NCBI GenBank assembly: GCA_010672785.1
Contig: JAAHFX010000006.1
Location: 249,574-313,573, forward strand
Direction of reading: 5' to 3'
Length of the DNA stretch: 64,000 nucleotides
From: Sphaerospermopsis sp. SIO1G1
Lineage (GTDB): Bacteria; Cyanobacteriota; Cyanobacteriia; Cyanobacteriales; Nostocaceae
Positions 20,286 to 28,256 of this stretch are shown piece after piece (positions within the stretch are counted from its first letter, which is position 1; each line of letters begins with the position of its first letter). Below the pieces are notes generated by a model. That model was not told the DNA's origin and did not search any database. It saw only the letters and a list, made by a program, of their open reading frames with translations. The translations under genes were made by a program, and so were the position numbers.

Positions 20286-20510
20286 CTAGTTATATACTAA
20301 ATTCTTCTGAGCAGCCCTACACCTACATTGAAATAATTCTCGTGACTCTTGCTTCACTTTGCCCATCATTGCTGCTTCTTGTAATGACATAAAAGCATTA
20401 AGGTCTTCTACATCATATCCAGTAGCTAATAGTTGCCTGAGTTGATTTTCTGCTTGGATGCTTAAGTAACCTGTCTTTAAAGCTGTTTCTACAAGATTTT
20501 TGATTCTCAT
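20286..20510 (-). CDS. Small conserved hypothetical protein (74 aa)
   Basis: A 74-residue helical protein lies convergent to the LapA-like gene. The pattern GYLSIQAENQLRQLLATGYD followed by EDLNAFMSLQEAAMMGKVKQ looks like the small cyanobacterial proteins of this size, of unknown function, and the frame has coding-like composition. CRCRAAQ near the end gives two closely spaced cysteines. The start is ATG at 20510-20508. A regulatory or adaptor role is possible but unsupported. Confidence 0.65.
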   Translation of the reverse strand: MRIKNLVETALKTGYLSIQAENQLRQLLATGYDVEDLNAFMSLQEAAMMGKVKQESRELFQCRCRAAQKNLVYN

Positions 20511-20932
20511 TGTTCAGTAATACCTTCTGTATACTTAGTCAGTTTTATTAAAAAAGTTAGTTTCCTAATTAGGTTTTGAGACAAAACTGTTTCCGTGATA
20601 GCGTGTTTTAGTTCCAGCCATAGGTAGAATGCTGTTTCAGCCAGTATGTATAATTTGATATTGGACGCAAATAAATGCACTGTCTTTGCACTTTTAGCCC
20701 TTCAAAAACCGATTTTGCATCAATATTTTGGTAATTGACCCCTTCTCCTTTCTTGAAGTTTGCAAAAAGTTATATAAAGTTTAGATTAACTCCTAGCATA
20801 CCTAAGTATGCTCTCAAAAATCTCCTAACAATTGTTATAAAATTTGTTATAACTTTATCGTTACTTTATTTGGGATTTACTTAATAACGTTAATATATTA
20901 ATAACAAAAACGTAAGTAAACTACTAATAATA
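20511..20932. other. AT-rich intergenic region, probable divergent promoters
   Basis: These 422 bp between divergent genes carry no STRR and no element copy. Near 20827 the sequence is rich in TTGTTATAA and TTAATATATTAATAA stretches just upstream of the STAND ATPase gene, which could include its promoter; I cannot assign -10/-35 boxes reliably. Confidence 0.5.
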
Positions 20933-22495
20933 ATGTCTGTAGCCGTGTCTCAACCCCAAGAAGAAGAATTTGTAGAAGCTCAAAAAAATTGGGATTTAGA
21001 GCAATTATATCTAGATTTAGCTCATGCTAAACAGAAAGCCTTGACTCCTGTGGAAAAGAAGTTGCTTAGAGGTTTACTGTGTAGTTATAGTCCTGCGGAA
21101 ATAGCTCAAAAGGTATACCATAGTAGTAAAAGTGGTACAGTTAGAGTCTACCTTTCCAATGGAATATACAAATATATTGAAGAAATGCTGAGTCAACAAA
21201 AAGGATATTCTGTAAAACTTAAAAATTGGAGTCATGTCACTCATTTACTAGAAAATGCTGGCTATAAGAGGAAAAACTTTGTTTTAGAAGAAAAATTTAA
21301 TCTACCAGTTAAAAATTCCTATCAGTATACAAAACATCCAATTCCAGCTGAGTTCAACACTGTTCAAGACTGGGGTGAAGCAATAGATGTTAGTAATTTT
21401 TGTGGACGTAAGGTGGAATTAGCCCAGGTTTCAGAATGGATTTTACAGCAAGATTGTCGGTTAGTTACAATTCTGGGAATGAATGGGATTGGTAAAACTG
21501 CTTTTTCCGTCAAATTAGCACAGGAAATTCAAGATCAATTTGAATATGTAATTTGGCGATCGCTGCATCTATTTCCATCTATGAATATGTTGTTAACTGA
21601 TTTGATGCAGATATTATCACCAACTCTAGAAATAGATGAATCAATGACATTAAATCAGCGAATTTCTCAATTACTGGAGAGGTTACGTGAAGTTCGCTGC
21701 TTAATAGTTTTTGATGATTTCCACTCAGTCATATCTCAAAGCTTATCTTATCCCAATTATTTTTTAGCACCTAATAATTTTAATCAAAGTACACGAATTA
21801 ATTATTATCAAAATTATGAAGCTTATAGTGAGTTGATTAGCAGAGTTGCCAATTCTCAACATCAAAGTTGTTTGTTAATTACCAGTCGTGAAAAACCACC
21901 AAAACTTGTAGGTATAGAAGGAGAAAAACTACCTGTTAAGTCATTAAATCTTACAGGTTTAGATATGAATGACAGTTTATCAATTGTAGAAAATCAAGGT
22001 TTGGCAACATCTGATTATACAGATATAAATATTTTAATTAATCATTACAGTGGTAATCCACTGTTTTTGAAATTAGTTACAGCTACAATTAAAAATATGT
22101 TCTGTGGTAATATTTACCAGTTTTTAGAATACAGAACTTTTATTTTTGGGGATATTCGTAAGAATTTAGATCAACAATTTAGTTGTTTATCAGAAATAGA
22201 AAAATACATAATGTATTGGTTGGTTTTGAATCCAGATGTTAAAGCTGTGTTTACTTTGAATGATCAGATTTTACCAGTTTCTTCATCTAAAATCAGTTCT
22301 AGAATTATTCTAGAAAATTTAGAATCACTCCAACAAAAATCATATATCTATATTCAATCAGCTAATATATTCATATTTCAAGTGTGGAAAGAGTATATAA
22401 TTCAATATTTACAAGAACAGAATTTATCTTCTAAAAAAGACATAGAAAATTTGTTGTTAAGCAGTGATCAAAGTTTAGTTTCTCAACTCAAATAA
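20933..22495 (+). CDS. STAND/NB-ARC ATPase with N-terminal winged-helix-like domain
   Basis: A 520-residue signal-transduction NTPase. Residues 36-115 have the pattern common at the start of cyanobacterial STAND proteins: LTPVEKKLLRGLL, EIAQKVY, VRVYLSNGIYKYIEEML, then a NW...LLENAGY segment, likely a winged helix. An NB-ARC domain follows, with Walker A GMNGIGKTA at 182-190 and Walker B CLIVFDDF at 256-263, then TSREKPP and a GNPLFLKL motif. Unlike most relatives there are no WD40, TPR or pentapeptide repeats; the protein ends shortly after the helical part of the ATPase. Such proteins act as switches in signalling or immunity. The sensor is therefore missing or supplied by another protein. 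Confidence 0.85.
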   Translation: MSVAVSQPQEEEFVEAQKNWDLEQLYLDLAHAKQKALTPVEKKLLRGLLCSYSPAEIAQKVYHSSKSGTVRVYLSNGIYKYIEEMLSQQKGYSVKLKNWSHVTHLLENAGYKRKNFVLEEKFNLPVKNSYQYTKHPIPAEFNTVQDWGEAIDVSNFCGRKVELAQVSEWILQQDCRLVTILGMNGIGKTAFSVKLAQEIQDQFEYVIWRSLHLFPSMNMLLTDLMQILSPTLEIDESMTLNQRISQLLERLREVRCLIVFDDFHSVISQSLSYPNYFLAPNNFNQSTRINYYQNYEAYSELISRVANSQHQSCLLITSREKPPKLVGIEGEKLPVKSLNLTGLDMNDSLSIVENQGLATSDYTDINILINHYSGNPLFLKLVTATIKNMFCGNIYQFLEYRTFIFGDIRKNLDQQFSCLSEIEKYIMYWLVLNPDVKAVFTLNDQILPVSSSKISSRIILENLESLQQKSYIYIQSANIFIFQVWKEYIIQYLQEQNLSSKKDIENLLLSSDQSLVSQLK

Positions 22496-22749
22496 AATAC
22501 AGCATAATTCATAAATCAGGAGTCAGAAGTCCAATCGGCTTCATATCTAGACTTAAATTTAGATTTTGTCCCTTATTGATCTACAATTTGCTATATATAA
22601 AGAATAAGTACCAAGGCAAAATGAATTGCATATTTAGGAAAAGAATAGACATTTCTGTATCTCTTTTCTGTCACCTGTCACCTGTCACCTCCTATAAAAT
22701 CTCAATTTAGAGTACAGTAAGCTGTTGATGACTAGAAAATTTAGCAGCA

Positions 22750-23304
22750 ATGAATAACTTATTACAAGGGGTTAACCTGTATTTAATTGGTATGATGGGC
22801 GCAGGTAAAAGTACAGTCGGGAAATTACTCGCTCAAGAATTAGGCTATGGTTTTATAGATACTGATGAAATTATAATTAAAGCAACTGGTAAACCTATTA
22901 ATCAAATATTTGCAGAAGCAGGCGAAGCCGAATTTAGAAAAATAGAAAGTGATATATTATCTCAAGTTTGTGCTTATACAAAACTAACAATCGCTACTGG
23001 TGGTGGTATTGTCCTCAAACAAGAAAATTGGAGTTATTTACATCATGGATTAATTGTTTGGTTAGATGTACCAGTTAGAATTTTATGGCAAAGACTCCAG
23101 GAAGATCAAACCAGGCCACTTTTACAAGATCCTGATCCGGAAGCTAAACTGCGATCGCTACTTGCACAACGTCAATCTCTTTACTCCCAAGCTGATCTAC
23201 ATCTACCAATTACTGAGTCAGAAACACCAGAACAAATTGCAACACGGATAGTATCAGCAATTCCCACAGTTCTTAAAACTCAAGATACCCAGTTAGAAAA
23301 TTGA
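22750..23304 (+). CDS. aroK: Shikimate kinase
   Basis: AroK (184 residues) phosphorylates shikimate at the 3-hydroxyl in the aromatic amino acid pathway. Visible are Walker A GMMGAGKST at 14-22, the shikimate-binding DTD motif in GFIDTDEII, the Arg in AEFRKIE, the GGG motif in IATGGGIVL, and the lid region with WLDVPV and RPLL. Length is typical. A cyanobacterial shikimate kinase usually stands alone, as here; a 7-bp-repeat region separates it from argB. A short CACCTGT array occurs upstream near 22672-22692. Confidence 0.95.
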   Translation: MNNLLQGVNLYLIGMMGAGKSTVGKLLAQELGYGFIDTDEIIIKATGKPINQIFAEAGEAEFRKIESDILSQVCAYTKLTIATGGGIVLKQENWSYLHHGLIVWLDVPVRILWQRLQEDQTRPLLQDPDPEAKLRSLLAQRQSLYSQADLHLPITESETPEQIATRIVSAIPTVLKTQDTQLEN

Positions 23305-23324
23305 TCCAAGGTGAAAATTGGTGA

Positions 23325-23525
23325 GGGGGAGAGGGGGAGAGTGGGAGATGGGGAATCTTAATTTAACTAGTAATTACGAATTACGAATTACGAATTACGA
23401 ATTACGAATTACGAATTACGTAAGCGAAGCTCCCCTGAAAGAGGCATTACGAATTACGAATTACGAATTACGAATTACGTAAGCGAAGCTCCCCTGAAAG
23501 AGGCATTACGAATTACGAATTACCA
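23325..23525. repeat. AATTACG STRR with two copies of a GTAAGCGAAGCTCC insert
   Basis: AATTACG heptamers are interrupted twice by the same 27-bp segment, GTAAGCGAAGCTCCCCTGAAAGAGGC, starting at 23420 and 23479 (period 59 bp). Inverted or related copies lie at 57845-57905 and 60240-60330, where TAAGCGAAGCTCTCCC and GGGAGCATTACGAATT recur. Confidence 0.85.
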
Positions 23526-23630
23526 AAGGTGAATAAACCCTATTTAGCTATTGTTTCCTAGCTAATCGCTGAATATGGACAATTTTGTGATAGTAAATTG
23601 CTAGGAACATAAAATTAAAACATTAGAAAA

Positions 23631-24521
23631 ATGATTAACGATACGGAATATATCAGACAAGCCGAAGCTAACCGTGTAGAAATACTCAGTGAAGCTCTAC
23701 CATACATTCAGCAATTTGCAGGACGTACCGTTATCGTCAAATACGGAGGTGCGGCTATGAAAGATAGCAACCTCAAAGATAAAGTGATTCGAGACATAGT
23801 ATTTTTATCTTGTGTAGGTTTACGACCAATTTTAGTACATGGTGGTGGCCCAGAAATTAACAGTTGGTTGGGTAAATTAGGTATCGAAGCACAATTTAAG
23901 AATGGACTACGTGTCACAGATGCTGCCACAATGGATGTAGTAGAAATGGTATTGGTGGGGCGAGTAAATAAAGAAATTGTGGCTCTAATCAACCAAGCTG
24001 GTGGTATGGCGGTTGGACTTTGTGGTAAAGACGGTAACTTAATCACCTCTCGTCCCCAAGGTGATGAAGGAATAGGTTTTGTAGGGGAAGTCAGCAACGT
24101 CAACATTAAAATCTTAGAAACTCTATCTAGTAATGGTTATATTCCCGTAGTTTCCAGTGTTGCAGCGGATGATCAAGGTCAAGCTTATAACATTAATGCT
24201 GATACAGTAGCTGGAGAAATTGCCGCAGCATTAGGAGCAGAAAAATTGATCCTCCTAACTGATACTAGAGGTATTTTAAAAGATTACAAAGATCCTTCTA
24301 CTTTGATTCCTAAAGTTGATATTCCCGAAGCCAGACAATTGATTAACGATGGTATTGTCAGTGGAGGAATGATTCCTAAAGTCACCTGCTGTGTGCGATC
24401 GCTCGCTCAAGGAGTTAAAGCTGCACACATCATTGATGGCCGTATTCCCCATGCCTTACTGTTAGAAATTTTTACCGATATCGGTATTGGTACAATGATC
24501 CTCGGATCTCAATTTAAGTAA
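23631..24521 (+). CDS. argB: Acetylglutamate kinase
   Basis: ArgB (296 residues) phosphorylates N-acetylglutamate, the controlled step of arginine synthesis. Visible are VKYGGAAM near residue 37, HGGGPEIN near 72, the acetylglutamate-site Arg in [14 protein letters not shown], and [30 protein letters not shown] near 186-215. The long N-terminal helix ([18 protein letters not shown]) is the segment found in arginine-inhibited hexameric enzymes. In cyanobacteria this kinase is activated by binding the PII protein GlnB when nitrogen is ample; that regulation is known for the family, not read here. It is separated from the next gene by a repeat array. Confidence 0.97.
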   Translation: MINDTEYIRQAEANRVEILSEALPYIQQFAGRTVIVKYGGAAMKDSNLKDKVIRDIVFLSCVGLRPILVHGGGPEINSWLGKLGIEAQFKNGLRVTDAATMDVVEMVLVGRVNKEIVALINQAGGMAVGLCGKDGNLITSRPQGDEGIGFVGEVSNVNIKILETLSSNGYIPVVSSVAADDQGQAYNINADTVAGEIAAALGAEKLILLTDTRGILKDYKDPSTLIPKVDIPEARQLINDGIVSGGMIPKVTCCVRSLAQGVKAAHIIDGRIPHALLLEIFTDIGIGTMILGSQFK

Positions 24522-24522
24522 T

Positions 24523-24702
24523 TGGTGACTGGTAAACAGTGAACAGTGAACAGTAAACAGTAAACAGTAAACAGTAAACAGTAAACAGTAAACAGTGAAC
24601 ACCAACAACTGCTAACTGACAACTGACAACTGCTAACTGACAACTGCTAACTGACAACTGCTAACTGACAACTGACAACTGACAACTGATAACTGATAAC
24701 TG
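24523..24702. repeat. STRR array between argB and the TPR gene
   Basis: GTAAACA/GTGAACA heptamers (24537-24600) are followed by AACTGAC, AACTGCT and AACTGAT heptamers. The array runs straight into the start codon of the next gene: the last unit reads TGATGACC, whose ATG is the start at 24703. Confidence 0.9.
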
Positions 24703-25221
24703 ATGACCGAAAGTTTAGAAATTGCTAAAAATCGTTACATTGCTGGAAAAGCAGCTTTTGAAAATGGTAAATATCGAGAATCAGTAGATAATCTGGAAAA
24801 AGCCAGTGCTTTATTAGCTAAAAATACACGCTTTGCCGGAGAAGTAGACATTTGGCTAGTTAATGCTTATGAAGCTGCTGGACGTTCAGAAGAAGCGATC
24901 GCCCTATGTCAAAGACTTGTTCGTCATCCGCATTATGAAACTAGAAGTCAAGCCAAAAGATTAGTTTATATTTTAAAAGCACCAAAACTCAAAAGACCAA
25001 AAGAGTGGATGACAGAAATTCCGGATTTTGGATCAATGTCTGACAATAAATCACAAACTGTCATTACTACAAAACCTAAGAAAATTGCATCAAAACCAAA
25101 AAATACAGAACCAGAATATGTTGATCTTAGTCAAGTAAATACCAAAGATAATAGTTTTATTTGGTTAGCATTAATAATTATCGCTGGTACAATTTCTTAT
25201 TTGGTTTGGTTAAGTTTTTAA
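24703..25221 (+). CDS. TPR-like protein with C-terminal membrane anchor
   Basis: A 172-residue protein. Residues 10-90 have two TPR-like helix pairs (YIAGKAAFENGKYRESVDNL and AYEAAGRSEEAIALCQRLV). A basic, Lys/Pro-rich linker follows, then a single C-terminal membrane helix (IWLALIIIAGTISYLVWLSF). It is therefore probably tail-anchored with the TPR part in the cytoplasm. The next gene, a DUF3153 lipoprotein-like protein, starts 45 bp downstream, suggesting a two-gene operon. The ATG directly abuts an STRR array, and no purine-rich ribosome site precedes it, because the upstream bases are AACTGATAACTG. The start is the first Met that keeps the TPR helix complete. Confidence 0.75.
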   Translation: MTESLEIAKNRYIAGKAAFENGKYRESVDNLEKASALLAKNTRFAGEVDIWLVNAYEAAGRSEEAIALCQRLVRHPHYETRSQAKRLVYILKAPKLKRPKEWMTEIPDFGSMSDNKSQTVITTKPKKIASKPKNTEPEYVDLSQVNTKDNSFIWLALIIIAGTISYLVWLSF

Positions 25222-25266
25222 AAATTTCCAACTTAAGAGTAAATCAAAATCTGGAGTAATCAATCC

Positions 25267-26115
25267 ATGAGATTAAATAAATTTGATTTCCGCATTTTTT
25301 TATCTTTACTCAAAGCAATACAATTTCAATTAGTACAAAGATTGAAAACTAACCTGAAACAGCCAATAATTTTATTATTGCTAATCACAGCATCCACATT
25401 ATCTGGCTGCGTTGAATATGATTTAGGTATTAATTTTCATCATACGAATAATGGTGAATTAGTTCAACATATTCAATTCTCAGAAAACCTTAACAGTTTC
25501 AGTGGTAATTATGTTGACGAATGGTTAAAAAACCTAGAACGCCGAGCCAAAAAATTACAAGGATCAACAGAACGAATTTCTGCAACAGATATTATCGTCA
25601 AAATTCCCTTTACCAATAGTAGAGAACTACAAGCAAAATTTAATAGCTTTTTTAACAATTACAGTCAAAATAAACAAATAGATAAACTAGAAAATAATCA
25701 AGAATTAAAACAAGTTTCTGCCAACCTCATTGCAGAAGATAATAATTTCTTGTTGTTATCTAGACACTATTTAAACTATGACATGGACTTGCGTTCTTTT
25801 GCAGCATTAACAAGGCCAGAAAGTAACTTAGGTAGTGATGAATCAATTATTAATATAGACTTTAGCTTACAAACACCTTGGGGATTTAAGAATATTCAAA
25901 AGACAGAAAAATCTATTACACCAGAAAAACACGGTAAACAATGGATCTGGAAACTTAAACCAGGTCAAATTAACCATATAGAAGTTGTATTTTGGTTACC
26001 TAATGTTTTGGGAATTAGCACATTAATCATTATTCTATTTGTTTCGATTGGTATTTATCTCAGCAAATATTTTGGTCAAGAAAGAACTCAAAATAGTCAA
26101 GCTACTCCACAGTAA
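25267..26115 (+). CDS. DUF3153-type lipoprotein/membrane protein
   Basis: A 282-residue cyanobacterial DUF3153-type protein. A hydrophobic signal segment ends with the lipobox LSGC (Cys48), predicting lipidation. The soluble part begins VEYDLGINFHHTNNGELVQHIQFSENL and has an alpha/beta-like pattern with ERRAKKLQG and FNSFFNNYS. A final membrane helix spans about 247-268 (LGISTLIIILFVSIGIYL). The 30 residues before the signal are long for a lipoprotein, and a TTG at residue 27 gives a better signal length. The protein is coupled to the TPR gene 45 bp upstream. Its function is not known; the position suggests a membrane assembly or maintenance complex, which is inference. Confidence 0.8.
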   Translation: MRLNKFDFRIFLSLLKAIQFQLVQRLKTNLKQPIILLLLITASTLSGCVEYDLGINFHHTNNGELVQHIQFSENLNSFSGNYVDEWLKNLERRAKKLQGSTERISATDIIVKIPFTNSRELQAKFNSFFNNYSQNKQIDKLENNQELKQVSANLIAEDNNFLLLSRHYLNYDMDLRSFAALTRPESNLGSDESIINIDFSLQTPWGFKNIQKTEKSITPEKHGKQWIWKLKPGQINHIEVVFWLPNVLGISTLIIILFVSIGIYLSKYFGQERTQNSQATPQ

Positions 26116-26179
26116 TCAGACAAAACCAATTATAAGTGGAGCATTTCAAATGTGTCAGTTGATTTTTTTCTGAGATTAT

Positions 26180-26272
26180 AGGACTTACGCAAAATATCTC
26201 TCAAACCCTCATTCCTCTGTGTTCTCTGTGCCTAGAGTGGTTCGTTTATTCCATAGCTTGTGCGTAAGTCCT
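26180..26272. repeat. Family A element, copy 2
   Basis: A 93-bp copy with perfect 12-bp ends, AGGACTTACGCA and TGCGTAAGTCCT, with the pairing extended by TAT/ATA outside. The core carries ATTCCTCTGTGTTCTCTGTGCC and GAGTGGTT, as in copies 3, 6 and 7. Confidence 0.9.
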
Positions 26273-26280
26273 ATATACAT

Positions 26281-26494
26281 AGGGGTTGCTGAAAAAGTCT
26301 TGTCGTGGGGATAGGTGACTCTTATCAGGTGACAGGTGACAGTTTCAAGAGTCGGATAGGAACGATTTTTCCTGAAAATCAAAATTAAATGCAAGGTTTT
26401 CGAGTTCCCACAGCCTAAAGGCTTGCACTTTTTCAATTTCAAATTCCCGGAAATCCTTTAGCTGTAAGGTTTTTGTATTTATTCAGCATCCCCT
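26281..26494. mobile_element. 214-bp MITE-like element with ACAT target duplication
   Basis: The ends AGGGGTTGCTGAA (26281-26293) and TTCAGCATCCCCT (26482-26494) form an imperfect inverted repeat with one mismatch. The same four bases ACAT flank both sides (26277-26280 and 26495-26498), as expected of a target-site duplication. No transposase is encoded, so it would be a non-autonomous element or internally deleted insertion sequence. It sits 8 bp after a family A copy. Confidence 0.75.
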
Positions 26495-26531
26495 ACATAG
26501 GAATCCTATTTACAGCAAATTCGAGGTTAAT

Positions 26532-26609
26532 GAGGTACAGTCTCAAAAATTAAACTTTTGTGGGATGGGCATCGTGGGGTGGGCATCTTGCCCGCCAACA
26601 GTGTACCTC
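26532..26609. repeat. Family F element (GAGGTAC ends), copy 1
   Basis: A 78-bp segment starts GAGGTAC and ends GTACCTC. The body contains TTGTGGG and GGGTGGGCATCTTGCCCGCCAA. Copies lie at 31844-31909 (opposite orientation) and 36331-36395. Confidence 0.8.
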
Positions 26610-26653
26610 ACCAAGATGAAATCTGCTGTAAGTTTTGAATAAAATTAGGTATT

Positions 26654-26834
26654 GTAGGGTGTGTGAGAACGGAGTTAGTAACGCACCATGATCAAGGGTT
26701 TGGTGCGCTACGCTATCACTAGCACACCCTACGTGTCTTTCCAAAAATCAAATATTGTCCCTGGATTAAACAATACTTGGAAATTAATGAACCACGAAGG
26801 AGCGAAGAATACGAAGGTAAGAAGGAAGAAGAGA
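26654..26834. repeat. Family E repeat (GTAGGGTGTG) plus ACCACGAAGG repeat
   Basis: GTAGGGTGTGTGAGAACGGAG...CACACCCTACGTG (about 26656-26732) is a palindromic-ended sequence followed by ACGTGTCTTTCCAAAAATC, which is shared with 62257-62385. After it comes ACCACGAAGGAGCGAAGAATACGAAGG (26791-26817), also present near 44518 and 62112. The rest of 26116-27010 contains no gene. Confidence 0.75.
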
Positions 26835-27010
26835 GTTTCCTGATACTTGTCCTGCATTTTTTAAAGTTGGGATGCTCCTAGTACAAAAAATTAATTGCAC
26901 ATTTTTCCACAATGAGCAACTTGTAATTCTTTTCGCATTTCGTCAGTATTTTCTTTACAATGTACCTGGATAAGTTCATAGCTTGCAGGAAATTACGTAA
27001 AAGACGAATC

Positions 27011-27877
27011 ATGACTATTTACCATAGTGTAGGCACATTGAAAGGTGTTGGCGGAATATACTTACATTACCAAAACTGGACTTCACAGACTAAGGTAAAA
27101 GGAATATTAATTTTGATACATGGACTGGGAGGACATAGTGGACTATACGGAAATATTGTTGATTATTTACTACCTCAAGGATATAGCATATACGCTTTAG
27201 ATTTACGTGGTCACGGCAAATCTCCTGGTCAAAGAGGTTACATCAATTCCTGGGATGAGTATCGCAATGATGTACGTGCTTTTGTAAAAATGGTACAAAC
27301 ACAAAACCCAAAATTACCCATATTTGTATTTGGGCATAGTATGGGAGGAATGATAGTTTTAGAGTATATCTTGCGTCATCCAGAAGATAAATCTGCATTG
27401 CAAGGAGTAATTACAGTTGCGCCTAGTGTTGGAAATGTTAAAGTACCTTTTGTACGTGTATTTTTAGGTAAAATTCTCTCGAATATTTGGCCACGTTTTT
27501 CTTTAAACACAGGTTTAGACATAACAGCAGGTTCAAGAGATCCCCAAGTGATAGCTTCATATACTCAAGATCCTTTACGTCATACCCGTGGTACAGCCAG
27601 ATTTTCCACGGAATTCTTTAAAACACTAGCTTGGATCAATTCTCATGTCCATCAATGGCAGACACCTTTATTAATACTACATGGGAGTGCAGATAGAATT
27701 GTCCTATCAGAAGGTAGTGAAAGTTTTTATCAGCGAGTAAATTATCCAGATAAACAGCGAATTGAATATCCAGGAGCTTATCATGATTTACACTGTGATC
27801 TTAATTGCTTAGAAGTATTGGCTGATGCAAGTAATTGGATGAATCAACATTTATTAGTCAAAACAAATAAGTATTAA
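27011..27877 (+). CDS. Alpha/beta hydrolase, monoacylglycerol-lipase-like
   Basis: A 288-residue alpha/beta-fold hydrolase counted from the ATG at 27011; an upstream in-frame ATG at 26960 would add 17 basic residues unlike the family. The nucleophile elbow is GHSMGG (near residue 108), preceded by oxyanion residues in LIHGLGGHSGLYG. The acidic residue lies in HGSADRIV and the catalytic His in GAYHDLHCD. The core LDLRGHGKSPGQRGYI is typical of monoacylglycerol lipase/lysophospholipase relatives of COG2267. No signal peptide is seen, so it is probably cytoplasmic. The substrate is likely an acyl glycerol or lysolipid, which is inference. A repeat-rich 0.9 kb lies upstream. Confidence 0.85.
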   Translation: MTIYHSVGTLKGVGGIYLHYQNWTSQTKVKGILILIHGLGGHSGLYGNIVDYLLPQGYSIYALDLRGHGKSPGQRGYINSWDEYRNDVRAFVKMVQTQNPKLPIFVFGHSMGGMIVLEYILRHPEDKSALQGVITVAPSVGNVKVPFVRVFLGKILSNIWPRFSLNTGLDITAGSRDPQVIASYTQDPLRHTRGTARFSTEFFKTLAWINSHVHQWQTPLLILHGSADRIVLSEGSESFYQRVNYPDKQRIEYPGAYHDLHCDLNCLEVLADASNWMNQHLLVKTNKY

Positions 27878-28071
27878 TACTATACTTATTTATTGTGTTT
27901 GGGTATACATATTTTAATATGGTTTTTATACTTTATAGATGAATATCTCAATATATATACTTAGATGAAGTTAATATGAAGCTCTGTCAGACGAAATTTT
28001 TAGCCAAATCAACGTAATTCCAGTTAATAGAGTAATTACTAGAAAAATATTCCAAATTAAAGGTTCAATGA

Positions 28072-28256
28072 AATCAATTCCTAAGTATTTACTCTCTCCG
28101 TTATTTACTAGGTGACAGAGTATTTGAAGACTCCAACGCTAACGGTATTCAAGATGTTGGTGAAAATGGAATTGCAGGTGCGACAGTTAACCTACTAGCT
28201 GATGTTGACGGTGATGGTGTTATTGAGAGTGGCGAAGTAGTAGACACCACAGCTTT
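28072..28256 (+). pseudogene. Frameshifted 5' fragment with SdrD_B-like repeat
   Basis: In a frame different from the ORF downstream, 28108-28250 encodes [20 protein letters not shown] followed by [15 protein letters not shown] residues, a clear SdrD_B-like (SD-repeat) segment with DxNxNGIQDxGE. The frame has a stop at 28069 and no start codon after it, and it passes out of register with the downstream gene at the TTT before GTGGATATTGAG. Adding one base there (for example one more T) would join the two into a single reading frame. It is therefore the remnant or sequencing-damaged 5' part of the surface-protein gene. Confidence 0.7.

Noticed and set aside
23325..23525. Possible CRISPR array from the evenly spaced GTAAGCGAAGCTCC units
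   Set aside because: Only two copies at 59-bp spacing, separated by AATTACG heptamers rather than unique spacers, with no cas genes nearby.
26209..26744. Two leftward frames (77 and 64 codons) upstream of the alpha/beta hydrolase
   Set aside because: They coincide with family A, the MITE-like element, and families F and E; composition is not gene-like.
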